Shown: piece by piece, positions 1 through 7,707 of the stretch | Position numbering within the stretch: the first letter of the stretch is position 1 | Layout: each line of letters opens with the position of its first letter | Position numbers and translations under genes: made by a program | The notes under the pieces: generated by a model | What the model saw: only the letters and a program-made list of their open reading frames with translations | What the model was told of the DNA's origin: nothing | The model's database searches: none | Origin: Methanosarcinales archaeon | GTDB lineage: Archaea > Halobacteriota > Methanosarcinia > DSM-18856 > Methermicoccaceae | Length of the DNA stretch: 11,739 nt | Assembly: GCA_003661015.1 (NCBI GenBank) | Contig: QMVI01000016.1 | Coordinates: 1-11,739 of the forward strand | Reading direction: 5' to 3'

Positions 1-1
1 A

Positions 2-2143
2 GATGGAATCAGAGGCAGGGTTTTGGTTTCAAAGAGCGTGAGGAGACTGGCAGACCATAAAAACGCTCCATTGAAGTTCATGTCTTTTGACATAGAATGT
101 CTCCCATCTGATGGTGCGATGCCATCTCCGGAGAAGTCTCCAATCATCATGATTGGGATGTGCTTTGACCCACCCATGAATGGAAACTCAAAGCTGATAC
201 TTTTATCAAAGAAAACCTCCTTGTGTGAGGGACACGTCGTGGAATGTGATGATGAGGTGGATATGCTGAAAAGGTTTGTGGATGTGGTGAATTCTTATGA
301 CCCCGATGTGTTGATGGGATACAACTCGAACGATTTTGACATCCCATACATACTTGATAGGATGAAGTATCTCAGAAAGAAGCACAGAGCGGCCATCCAC
401 TTTCGGATAGGCAGAGATTCCACAAAAGAGACCTTGCACAGAAGGTTCGGTTATATGACCACAGTGAATGTGGTGGGGAGGGTAATTGCAGATGGACTTC
501 ATATGGTAAGAAGGGACTACGCATTGAAACAATATACGTTAAGGGAGGTGGCAAAAGAGCTTCTTGACATTGAGAAACTTGATCTGCCTCCTGAGGATAT
601 GGAAAAGGCATGGAATGACTCGGAAAGACTGAAAGAATTTACAGAGTATTGTTTGAGGGATGCAGAACTTGCTATGAAGATAGTTCTTGGGCTGATTGAC
701 AAATATTTTGCACTTTCGAGGGTAAGCGGGATACTTCCCCAGGATGTGATAGAGCGTGGGCAGACAGTAATGGTCGAGCGTCTTTTACTCAGAGCGTTCA
801 TGGAAGATGGAAGAGTGATGCGCTCAAAGCCCGAGGAGGAGGAACTTGAGGGCAGGCTTGATGAGGGATTTGAGGGGGCTGCTGTGCTTGACCCTGTGAA
901 GGGCTTGCATGAAAATGTAGTGGTGCTTGACTATCGCTCGCTCTATCCCAGCATCATAATGGCACACAATATATGTTATTCCACACTCTTGACAGGCGGG
1001 GAAGGAGTGGAGTGTATAGAAGCACCAAATGGCGTTAAGTTTGTGGTATCTTCTGTGAAGAGAGGAATAGTGCCGAGGTTGTTGGAGGGACTTCTTGAAG
1101 AACGTGATAAAGTGAGGGAGCTGATGCAGCAGGTTTCAGATGATAAGGAGTACAATTTGTTGAATGCAAAGCAGAATGCATTGAAGATTCTTCTAAACAG
1201 CTTTTATGGTTATTATGGACATCCAATGGCGAGGTTGTATGTTCCGGATATAGCGGCAGCCATTACAAGTTTTGGGAGGGAGAACATCCTCAGGACGAGG
1301 CAGATGATTGAGGAGGAGATTGGAAAGGTTAGACTGAATGGTGGTGAGTACAGATTAAAAGTGCTTTACGGAGATACTGACAGTGTTTTTGTGAAAGTTG
1401 TCGGTGATGGAGAGAGGTTATCACTTGATGACCTTAAGAGGATTGGAGTATGGCTTTCTGAAACAGTGAGCTCAAGGCTCCCTCCACCGATGGAGTTGAA
1501 GCTTGAGGCAATTGCAAAACGGGCGTTGTTTATTGCGAAGAAGAGATACGCACTCTGGGCGTTCAGAGAGAAAGGAGAAGACTTCGTGGAAGAGTTGGTT
1601 GTTAAGGGGATGGAGACCATAAGGAGAGACTGGTGTGAGTTGACCTCCAATGTTGTGAATAGGGTCATAGAGCTTGTGTTGAAGGAAGGGGATATAAACG
1701 GGGCTGTTGAATATGTGCGTCAAGTCATAAGGATGTTGAAAGGTCTTGACCCATCACATGACCCAGAACTATTTGAGCAACTTATCCTCACGCGAAGATA
1801 TACGAAGCAGGCGAAGAAATACAAGAACAAACAGCCCCACATAACGGTTGTTGAGAAGATGGAGAAGAGGGGAACAAAGAAGTACAAGATAGGGGACAGA
1901 ATACCGTTCGTTATAGTCGCTGGCAAGGGGCTTTTGGTTGAAAGAGCTGAAGACCCAGACTATGCAAGAGGACACAACCTTCCAATCGATACTGATTATT
2001 ATATCAACAAACAAATTCTTCCGCCGGTTTTGAGGATTCTTGAGATGTTCTCGATAGATGAGAATGCGATAAGAGGGCTGGCTGGTGTGGAAGCTGAGGC
2101 AAAAGAAGACAAGAAACAGATGAGTCTAAGTGATTTCATGTGA
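2..2143 (+). CDS. polB: Family B DNA polymerase, 3' part (N-terminus outside window)
   Basis: Replicative/repair DNA polymerase with 3'-5' proofreading. The frame is open to the left edge of the window (residues DGIRGRVLV precede the first possible TTG at 23), so the N-terminal domain is cut off. Numbering from the TTG at 23, exonuclease motifs are FDIEC (22-26), NSNDFDIPYI (101-110) and YCLRD (209-213). Polymerase motif A is DYRSLYPSII (303-312), motif B is K384 to NSFYG (392-396), and motif C is YGDTDSVF (449-456); a KKRY element follows near 510. All catalytic acids of both active sites are present, so the enzyme should be active. The last nine residues, KQMSLSDFM, fit a PIP box (Q-x-x-L-x-x-F-M), the usual archaeal C-terminal tether to the PCNA clamp. 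The stop is TGA. The CBS-domain gene follows on the same strand. Confidence 0.97.
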   Translation, partial: DGIRGRVLVSKSVRRLADHKNAPLKFMSFDIECLPSDGAMPSPEKSPIIMIGMCFDPPMNGNSKLILLSKKTSLCEGHVVECDDEVDMLKRFVDVVNSYDPDVLMGYNSNDFDIPYILDRMKYLRKKHRAAIHFRIGRDSTKETLHRRFGYMTTVNVVGRVIADGLHMVRRDYALKQYTLREVAKELLDIEKLDLPPEDMEKAWNDSERLKEFTEYCLRDAELAMKIVLGLIDKYFALSRVSGILPQDVIERGQTVMVERLLLRAFMEDGRVMRSKPEEEELEGRLDEGFEGAAVLDPVKGLHENVVVLDYRSLYPSIIMAHNICYSTLLTGGEGVECIEAPNGVKFVVSSVKRGIVPRLLEGLLEERDKVRELMQQVSDDKEYNLLNAKQNALKILLNSFYGYYGHPMARLYVPDIAAAITSFGRENILRTRQMIEEEIGKVRLNGGEYRLKVLYGDTDSVFVKVVGDGERLSLDDLKRIGVWLSETVSSRLPPPMELKLEAIAKRALFIAKKRYALWAFREKGEDFVEELVVKGMETIRRDWCELTSNVVNRVIELVLKEGDINGAVEYVRQVIRMLKGLDPSHDPELFEQLILTRRYTKQAKKYKNKQPHITVVEKMEKRGTKKYKIGDRIPFVIVAGKGLLVERAEDPDYARGHNLPIDTDYYINKQILPPVLRILEMFSIDENAIRGLAGVEAEAKEDKKQMSLSDFM

Positions 2144-2159
2144 GAGGAGTGGGTGGGGA

Positions 2160-2214
2160 AAAACTTATCTACAAGAGATGTGCGGTTATCAACCTTATAG
2201 GAGGGATGTACTTG
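2160..2214 (+). promoter_or_regulatory. Likely start region of the CBS gene: weak TATA-like box and strong Shine-Dalgarno
   Basis: An A/T-rich stretch, AAAAACTTATCTA from about 2160, could be a TATA box. A perfect AGGAGG at 2199-2204 lies about 40 nt further on. That Shine-Dalgarno abuts the ATG at 2206 too closely but stands 7 nt before a TTG at 2212, the normal spacing. The start of the CBS protein is therefore probably TTG 2212, or ATG 2206, rather than the far upstream GTG at 2140. The Shine-Dalgarno is clear; the promoter is only a suggestion. Confidence 0.45.
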
Positions 2215-3060
2215 CAGACCAATGTTAAAGTCGGGGACATTATGACCAGAGACGTTGCATACGTTACCATACCAGGGGACCGTGAGCAGGTGTTGGAGAT
2301 TTTAAGGGAGAAACAGATATCTGGTGTACCGGTGGTGAAGGATGGAAAGTTAGTCGGAATCATCACAAGGAGTGACCTTCTAAGAAATCCTTCCGAGAAT
2401 CAGATAGCAATGCTCATGACGAGGAATCCTATTTCAGTAACACCTGATGCAACTCTTGAGAATGCAGCAATGCTGATGGTTGAACATAACATTCAGAGAC
2501 TCCCAGTTGTGGAGGATGGAAAACTTGTGGGAATAATCACGGTTCGTGATATCATAAATGCAATCGCAGAGCTTGACATAATGGAGGATGTGAATAAATA
2601 TCTCGCATCGAGGGTTGTTGCGGTCTGGAGCGAGACACCTCTACCTGTTGTGGGGATGATAATGGAGCTGGCTGATGTGAAGGCATGTCCGGTACTGACA
2701 AGTGAGCTTGAGCTTGCAGGAGTTGTGAGAGACAAAGACCTGATAATGTACAGTGTGGTGGAGGACAGCCTTCATCATTCAGATATGTCCAGTGCATCTG
2801 ATGAGGATGAATGGACATGGGAAAGTATGAGAGATACTCTCAAGCTGTATTACAGTGTTTCACGGATAAAGCTTCAAGATATTCCTGTGAAGGATGCAAT
2901 GAAGGAAACACCCACAGTCAGTCTGAATGGGGCTTATGTGAGCGAGGTGGCGAGACTTATGAGAAGAAAAGACATCGAACAAGTTCCTGTTGTCACCGCG
3001 AGTAATAGGCTCTATGGGATGGTATGCGACAAAGACCTGATAAAATGTCTAATAGATTGA
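2206..3060 (+). CDS. Protein of four CBS domains (two Bateman modules)
   Basis: A soluble protein made almost wholly of four CBS repeats. Each shows the pattern of an IM/AM-type entry, a G/Q-x-PVV strand, a G-x-hydrophobic turn and a final D-hydrophobic-I/L: VGDIMTRDV to RSDLL, AMLMTRNPI to VRDII, a more diverged DVNKYLASRV to DKDLI, then VKDAMKETP to DKDLI. CBS pairs bind adenine nucleotides such as AMP, ATP or SAM and usually act as energy or ligand sensors. No catalytic or DNA-binding domain is present, so the target is unknown. The open frame reaches a GTG at 2140, directly at the polB stop, but the Shine-Dalgarno at 2199 favours a start at ATG 2206 or TTG 2212, with the first CBS repeat beginning right after. 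It overlaps the next gene by 16 nt, which suggests translational coupling. The stop is TGA. Confidence 0.85.
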   Translation: MYLQTNVKVGDIMTRDVAYVTIPGDREQVLEILREKQISGVPVVKDGKLVGIITRSDLLRNPSENQIAMLMTRNPISVTPDATLENAAMLMVEHNIQRLPVVEDGKLVGIITVRDIINAIAELDIMEDVNKYLASRVVAVWSETPLPVVGMIMELADVKACPVLTSELELAGVVRDKDLIMYSVVEDSLHHSDMSSASDEDEWTWESMRDTLKLYYSVSRIKLQDIPVKDAMKETPTVSLNGAYVSEVARLMRRKDIEQVPVVTASNRLYGMVCDKDLIKCLID

Positions 3061-3749
3061 GGATAGTTTTGGTTGAGCCAAAAAAGGGAGGGAATGTGGG
3101 CTCCGTAGCGAGGGTTATGATGAACTTTGGATTCCATGAACTCGCCCTTGTGAATCCCCCTCCCAAAGACGATGAAATGAAAATGTTTGCTATGCATGCT
3201 TGGGATATTGTGGAAAAGGCGGGTATTTACGAGTCACTCAGGGATGCCATAATGGAGTGTGTGGTTGTTATTGGGACAACAGGCATACTTCCAACGAGTG
3301 AGAAAGAACATTTGAGACATCCCATGTACACAATAGACCAACTTCCATACATTCTACATGATGTGGATGGAAAGATTGGAGTTGTTTTTGGCAGAGAAGA
3401 TAATGGATTAACAGCCAATGAACTCGGGATGTGCGATATTGTCGCCACAATCCCCACCTCTTCTGAGTACCCTTCCATGAATCTATCACATGCGGTTGCC
3501 ATAACTTTGTACGAAATGGCGAAATATGGGGCAGGGGTAGGAAGAACCGTATCAACGTTCAAAGATAGAGATCTGTTCTTTGAAAAAGTGCATGAGATGT
3601 TGCTGGATATTGATTATCCTTCGCATAAAATTGAAAAAACAATGCTTGTTTTGAGGAGGGTCATGGGTAGAGCTTAGCCGACATCTTATGAACTCAGGAC
3701 ATTGTATGGTATAGTGAGAAGAATTAAGAATTCTCTTGACAGAAAATAA
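3045..3749 (+). CDS. trmJ: TrmJ-type tRNA (cytidine/uridine-32 2'-O) methyltransferase with in-frame TAG read as pyrrolysine
   Basis: A SAM-dependent SPOUT (trefoil-knot) methyltransferase of the TrmJ/TrmH family, expected to 2'-O-methylate position 32 of tRNA. From ATG 3045, family signatures are VLVEP..GGNVGSVARVMMNFGF (8-30), VFGREDNGLT (114-123) and IPT...YPSMNLSHAVAITLYE (136-157), the last two forming the knot and SAM pocket. The frame meets TAG at 3675-3677 (residue 211) just after RRVMGRA. Reading through gives 23 more residues, including ELRTLYGIVRRI, then TAA at 3747. Bacterial and archaeal TrmJ proteins end in this kind of helix (R..GRA, then E...L.GI.R.I), so the extended 234-residue product is the natural one (E. 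coli TrmJ is about 246). The extended gene ends 5 nt before mtaB instead of leaving a gap of 77 nt. An alternative start is ATG 3024; neither start has a good Shine-Dalgarno. Confidence 0.88.
3675..3677 (+). other. In-frame TAG in trmJ, probable pyrrolysine codon (residue 211)
   Basis: TAG sits between a conserved GRA and a conserved C-terminal helix in the same frame, and the next stop is TAA at 3747. No frameshift is needed to join the two parts. Sequencing error or a real nonsense mutation are the alternatives, but two other genes in the window show the same pattern and pyl genes are present. Confidence 0.8.
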
Positions 3750-3754
3750 ATCAC

Positions 3755-5068
3755 ATGTTCAGAATCGAAACATATGGATGTTCATCGAATAAAGCAGACT
3801 CTCAGGCAATGGCTGAGCTGTTATGCTCGCATGGTTATGCAGAGGGGGACGGGGAAGATGTGCTTACCATAGTCAATACCTGCGTTGTCACATCATATAC
3901 TGAGAAGAAGGTATTGAAGCGGTTGTTTGAGCTTGAGAGAGAAAAAAGAGATTATGTGGTTGCAGGATGCCTTCCCGCTGCAAGGCCCGAACTTCTTGGG
4001 AATCTCTCTCCGATTGGTGTGATAACCCCATCAAATCTTGGCGATATAGTGGGCATTGTGGAGAGGTGGGCGAAGGGGAGGAAGATGGAAGTTAGGGAGA
4101 TTGCGAATCCAAAGCTTGTCAATCCAAAGCAACCAAGGATAATAAATGTTGGTAGAGGGTGCATCGGAGAGTGCACATACTGTATTGTCAAGAGAGCAAG
4201 GGGAGAGATTCAGAGTGTGCCACCCTCAGATATAGTGGAGGAAATCAGAAAGGGTGTGAGTGGTGGTGTGATGGAATTTTATCTCACCTCACAGGATATG
4301 AGTGCCTATGGAATTGACATAGGCCTCCGTCTTCCAGATCTCTTACATAGGGTGACAGCTCTTGAGGGGGATTATGTTCTGAGAGTAGGAATGATGAATC
4401 CAAAGACACTTATGCCGATTCTTGAAAGAACTGTTGAGAGTATGAAGGAGAAGGTGTACAGATTTGCCCATGTACCGGTGCAATCTGGCTCTGATAAGGT
4501 GCTTGAGCTGATGGGGAGAGGATACACTGTAAAGGATTTTGAGAAGATTGTCTCGACCTTCCAGAAACATGGTTTTTCAATATGCACAGATGTGATAGTT
4601 GGTTTTCCAGGTGAGGAAGAGGGGGATTTTGAAGATACACTTCAATTAATCAATAGAATAAAACCCGACAAGCTGAACATCACAAGATTCTCACCCAGAC
4701 CACACACAAAGTATTGGGGGACAAATTCGGATGGAGAGATTAAGAAGGAGAGGTCAAGACTTATCACAAAGATGTATTTTTCGATTTGTGAAGAAAGAAA
4801 CAGAAAGATGGTTGGTAAGAGGATGAGAATCCTTGTCACAGAGAGAGTTAAGGAAGACAGTGTGGTGGCAAGAGACCCGAAATACACGAATGTAGTTGTT
4901 AAGGGAGAATTCCCGATATGGAGCGCTCTTGAGGTTGAAGTTGTTGGATATCACCCCATGTATCTGATTGCAGAACCACTTGATGCAATACCTCTGAGTG
5001 AATTCATTGGAACACTGAAAAACGATAAAACAATAAATGAAGAAGTTCGTTCTTGGCATGGTGGTTGA
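3755..5068 (+). CDS. Archaeal tRNA t6A37 methylthiotransferase (e-MtaB/CDKAL1 type)
   Basis: A radical SAM enzyme that converts N6-threonylcarbamoyladenosine at tRNA position 37 to its 2-methylthio form, stabilising pairing with A-starting codons. The N-terminal methylthiotransferase domain has the three auxiliary-cluster cysteines C9 (TYGCSSNKAD), C43 (VNTCVVT) and C72 (AGCLPAA). The radical SAM domain has C136, C140 and C143 in GRGCIGECTYCIVKRARG. A C-terminal TRAM RNA-binding domain covers about 345-415 (VGKRMRILVTERV to MYLIAEPL). All six cluster ligands are present, and 437 residues is normal. The TYGCS..N..D opening fits the archaeal/eukaryotic CDKAL1 branch rather than MiaB or RimO. 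It follows trmJ by 5 nt and abuts ilvC (TGA then ATG with no gap), so two anticodon-loop modification enzymes are side by side. The stop is TGA. Confidence 0.93.
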   Translation: MFRIETYGCSSNKADSQAMAELLCSHGYAEGDGEDVLTIVNTCVVTSYTEKKVLKRLFELEREKRDYVVAGCLPAARPELLGNLSPIGVITPSNLGDIVGIVERWAKGRKMEVREIANPKLVNPKQPRIINVGRGCIGECTYCIVKRARGEIQSVPPSDIVEEIRKGVSGGVMEFYLTSQDMSAYGIDIGLRLPDLLHRVTALEGDYVLRVGMMNPKTLMPILERTVESMKEKVYRFAHVPVQSGSDKVLELMGRGYTVKDFEKIVSTFQKHGFSICTDVIVGFPGEEEGDFEDTLQLINRIKPDKLNITRFSPRPHTKYWGTNSDGEIKKERSRLITKMYFSICEERNRKMVGKRMRILVTERVKEDSVVARDPKYTNVVVKGEFPIWSALEVEVVGYHPMYLIAEPLDAIPLSEFIGTLKNDKTINEEVRSWHGG

Positions 5069-6064
5069 ATGGTGAAAGTGTATTACGATTCAGATGCGGA
5101 TATGAAATGGTTGAAGAACAGAAAGGTCGCTGTGATAGGATATGGCAGTCAGGGTCATGCACAAGCCCAGAATCTGAGGGACTCGGGTGTGGATGTTGTT
5201 GTTGGGCTGAGAGAGGGAGGAGCATCTTGGAAGGTTGCGGTGAAGGATGGATTTGAGGTTCTGCCAGTACAAAAAGCGGTCGAGAGTGCAGATATTGTTC
5301 ACATGCTCATACCAGATGAGTATCAGCCAAGAGTGTATTCGAGAGATGTGGCATCACATCTCGATGAAGGAAATGCGCTATCGTTCTCACATGGTTTCAA
5401 CATACACTACGGACAGATAATGCCCCCAGAAACTGTGGATGTGTTTATGGTTGCACCAAAGGGTCCGGGACATCTTGTCAGAAGAATGTTCTTGGAGGGC
5501 ATGGGCGTTCCAGCACTCGTTGCGATACATCAGGATTACACAAAGAATGCCCTCAACATAGCTCTTGCATTTGCGAAGGGAATCGGGGCAACAAGAGCCG
5601 GAGTCCTCGAAACAACATTCAGAGAAGAGACAGAGACAGATTTGTTTGGGGAGCAGGTTGATTTATGTGGCGGTGTAACATCCTTGATAAAAGCATCTTT
5701 TGAGACACTGGTTGAGGCAGGTTATCAGCCAGAGATCGCATACTTTGAAACATTGCACGAACTGAAACTAATAGTTGATTTGATTTATGAGGGTGGGCTT
5801 GCCAACATGTGGCGTTCTGTGTCAAATACCGCAGAGTACGGTGGTCTCACGGTCGGGGATAAAATTATAAATGAACAGTCCCGAAATGCCATGAAAGAGG
5901 CACTGAAAAGAATTCAGAACGGCGAGTTTGCAAGGGAATTCATACTAGAAAACGCAGCAAACAAACCAGTTATGAGAGCCCTTGAGAGAAAGGAGTTCTC
6001 TCATCCCATAGAGGAGGTTGGCAGAAGACTTAGGGCGATGATGCCATGGTTGAAGGAGAAATGA
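5069..6064 (+). CDS. ilvC: Ketol-acid reductoisomerase, class I
   Basis: Converts acetolactate or acetohydroxybutyrate to the dihydroxy acid with NADPH and Mg2+, the second step of valine, leucine and isoleucine synthesis. The Rossmann motif is GYGSQG (24-29), with R48 and S53 in the cofactor loop, as in NADPH-using members. The catalytic His is H108 in SFSHGFNIHYG. Metal and substrate ligands are all present: D191 and E195 (DLFGEQ), E227 and E231 (YFETLHEL) and S252 (SVSNTAEYG). At 331 residues it is a normal short class I enzyme with one knotted domain. The ATG directly follows the mtaB stop, with a weak GGTGG at 5060-5064, so translation is probably coupled. argF begins one base after its TGA. 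No acetolactate synthase gene, the usual partner, lies next to it in the window. Confidence 0.97.
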   Translation: MVKVYYDSDADMKWLKNRKVAVIGYGSQGHAQAQNLRDSGVDVVVGLREGGASWKVAVKDGFEVLPVQKAVESADIVHMLIPDEYQPRVYSRDVASHLDEGNALSFSHGFNIHYGQIMPPETVDVFMVAPKGPGHLVRRMFLEGMGVPALVAIHQDYTKNALNIALAFAKGIGATRAGVLETTFREETETDLFGEQVDLCGGVTSLIKASFETLVEAGYQPEIAYFETLHELKLIVDLIYEGGLANMWRSVSNTAEYGGLTVGDKIINEQSRNAMKEALKRIQNGEFAREFILENAANKPVMRALERKEFSHPIEEVGRRLRAMMPWLKEK

Positions 6065-6065
6065 G

Positions 6066-6989
6066 ATGAAGCATAGGAAGAAGAACAGGAGTTTGATATC
6101 TCTTGCAGATTTGAGTCCAGAGGAGCTGAAGGAAGTAATTGAGCTTGCGATTGAGCTAAAGGAGGTTAGGGAGCCTTCAGACAAACTCGCTGGAAAGAGT
6201 GTTGCACTTCTTTTTGAAAAACCTTCCACCCGAACAAGAGTATCTTTCGAAGTTGCGGTGTATGAGTTGGGAGGACATCCGCTGTATCTGGGGTTCAACG
6301 AACTTCAACTAGGGAGAGGAGAACCACTTTCCGATACCGCCAGAGTTCTGTCAAGATATGTCCATTGTATCGTTGCCAGAGTAAATTCTCACGATTCTCT
6401 CATACAACTCGATAGATATTCGACAGTTCCAGTGATAAATGCCCTTTCTGATTTGGAACATCCGTGTCAGGCAATTGCAGACTTAATGACCATACGGGAG
6501 CTCAAGGGAGGATGGGAGGGTGTGAAGGTTGCGTGGGTAGGTGATGGAAACAACGTATGCAACTCATTGGTTCTTGGGTGTGCGATGCTGGGAGCGGATG
6601 TGGTGGTTGCAACACCCCCCAATTATGAGCCCAACAAAGATATCATCAAACTCGCAAAATCGTTCACAGGTAAGGTCGAAGTGGTGCATGACCCTCATGA
6701 AGCGGTTAGGAGTGCTGATGTTGTTTATACAGATGTTTGGGTTTCAATGGGTCAGGAAGATGAGCGTGAGGATAGGATGTAGGTATTCAGGGATTTCCAG
6801 CTCAACGAACAGTTGCTTGAAAAGGCTCATGAGGATTGTGTTGTGATGCACTGCCTACCTGCGCATCGGGGGGAGGAGATAACTGATAGCGTCATCGAAG
6901 GAGAGAAGTCGGTTGTGTTCGAGCAAGCTGAGAACAAACTTCACACTCAGAAGGCATTACTGATTATGTTGATGGGGAAAATCCTATGA
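6066..6989 (+). CDS. argF: Ornithine carbamoyltransferase with in-frame TAG read as pyrrolysine
   Basis: Makes citrulline from ornithine and carbamoyl phosphate in arginine synthesis. The start ATG has a GGAG 7 nt upstream (6055-6058). Family motifs in order are the carbamoyl phosphate site KPSTRTR (52-58), HPCQ (132-135) and DVWVSMG (223-229). The frame then hits TAG at 6780-6782 (residue 239). Downstream in the same frame come FRDFQLNEQLL, then MHCLPAHRGEE (261-271), whose Cys263 is the conserved ornithine-site cysteine, and AENKLHTQKALL, ending at TGA 6987. The full product has 307 residues, the usual size. Stopping at TAG would give 238 residues without HCLP or the closing C-terminal helix, so no active enzyme. 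From memory of archaeal homologues, the TAG position falls on a Lys/Arg-rich surface stretch following the SMG loop. I read it as pyrrolysine; a disrupted pseudogene is the alternative, but nothing else in the gene has decayed. Confidence 0.93.
6780..6782 (+). other. In-frame TAG in argF, probable pyrrolysine codon (residue 239)
   Basis: The codon lies between REDRM and VFRDFQ. Sequence on both sides aligns to one uninterrupted ornithine carbamoyltransferase, with 68 further sense codons before TGA. The register does not change across the TAG, which rules out a frameshift. I saw no convincing stem-loop just downstream, so no special recoding element is evident. Confidence 0.88.
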
Positions 6990-7707
6990 AGGGTATGGTT
7001 GTTTGGGCTCCAATCTAAATTTTGGAATGAATTACATGATCACCGCACACAAACAACACGACTCCCCATCCAACCACCTCCTCTATCAGCGAATCAACAA
7101 ACAAACAAGCATCTTTCAACTCTTCGACATCCTCTGTGATGTGGGCAGTTCTGTCGAGCGTTCTGATGTGAGAACAAACAACAGAACATCCCTTTTGAAG
7201 TAAACGTCTTGTCTCTTTGATGATGTTTTCGTCATACGATATCATATCATCCGAATCCTCAATACCCACCGAGTATGTGATTTTGTGGTTAAATGCTTCA
7301 GCCCCCTCACGTTCTGTGACTATTCCGCATGAAATTCCACTTTCGTGGGCAACCTCAAGGACTGACTTCACACCCGGTTTCTTTACATCGTTTGTGACGA
7401 AAACTTTGTGGACTTCTGGATATGTGCCACACAAGATGGATGCTATTGCAGGGGTTGTCTTGGTTGATACTTGGAGAAGTCGCTCGATATGTCCTTTATC
7501 TGCGATTTCTCTGAGATTGAACAATGGCATCTTCGGGTGGTCATACACGTTTGAGCAGAGACTATCCACGATGAGCAGGAGAGTCTTATCACCCTTTATC
7601 TTCAGCATATCTGGGATGGGAAGACCTTGTGCCCAAGGAAGAGGTGTTCCAAGTCTGTGGGCAAGAGTAGGCGCTATATCTACGAGTGAGCGGGGCATAT
7701 CATTCAC
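6964..7707 (-). CDS. Alkaline-phosphatase-superfamily protein, probable phosphodiesterase/hydrolase, with in-frame TAG
   Basis: Looks like a metal-dependent hydrolase of the alkaline phosphatase/nucleotide pyrophosphatase superfamily; the substrate is unknown. Numbering from GTG 7707, likely ligands are D48 (LLIVDS), the Thr nucleophile region STKTTPAIASILCGTYPEVH (81-100), D185 and H189 (LDRTAH), D223 and H224 (CGDH) and perhaps H227. A segment at 6-29 (RSLVDIAPTLAHRLGTPLP) resembles the piece that usually lies near the C-terminus of this superfamily. The frame meets TAG at 7017-7015 (residue 231), right after the metal-binding CGDHVIHSKI. Read-through adds IGAQTTIPFIGFSPST and ends at TAA 6966-6964, which resembles the hydrophobic IP-FI strand expected after the last metal ligand. 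No signal peptide is seen. GTG 7707 overlaps the hsp20 stop by 8 nt; ATG 7698 is an equally good start. The extended end overlaps the argF end by 26 nt, tail to tail. Confidence 0.7.
7015..7017 (-). other. In-frame TAG in the phosphatase-like gene, possible pyrrolysine codon (residue 231)
   Basis: The + strand reads CTA. Stopping here would end the protein seven residues after the metal-binding DH pair, short for the superfamily. The 16-residue extension to TAA contains TIPFIGF. The support is weaker than for argF and trmJ because the extension is short and overlaps argF. Confidence 0.55.

Noticed and set aside
3678..3754. Non-coding spacer between trmJ and mtaB
   Set aside because: It stays in the trmJ frame after TAG and encodes the conserved C-terminal helix, so it is coding.
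6541..6846. Alternative plus-strand frame crossing the argF TAG, suggesting a frameshift
   Set aside because: The conserved argF sequence is in the same frame before and after the TAG, so no frame change is needed; this frame encodes no recognisable part of the enzyme.
6783..6850. PYLIS-like recoding hairpin after the argF TAG
   Set aside because: No stable stem-loop could be seen by eye, and pyrrolysine insertion does not strictly require one.
7009..7026. Short inverted repeat TCCAA/TTGGA with a T run, as a possible terminator between the convergent genes
   Set aside because: The stem is only 5 bp, the T run is 4 bases, and archaeal termination does not usually rely on such a hairpin.
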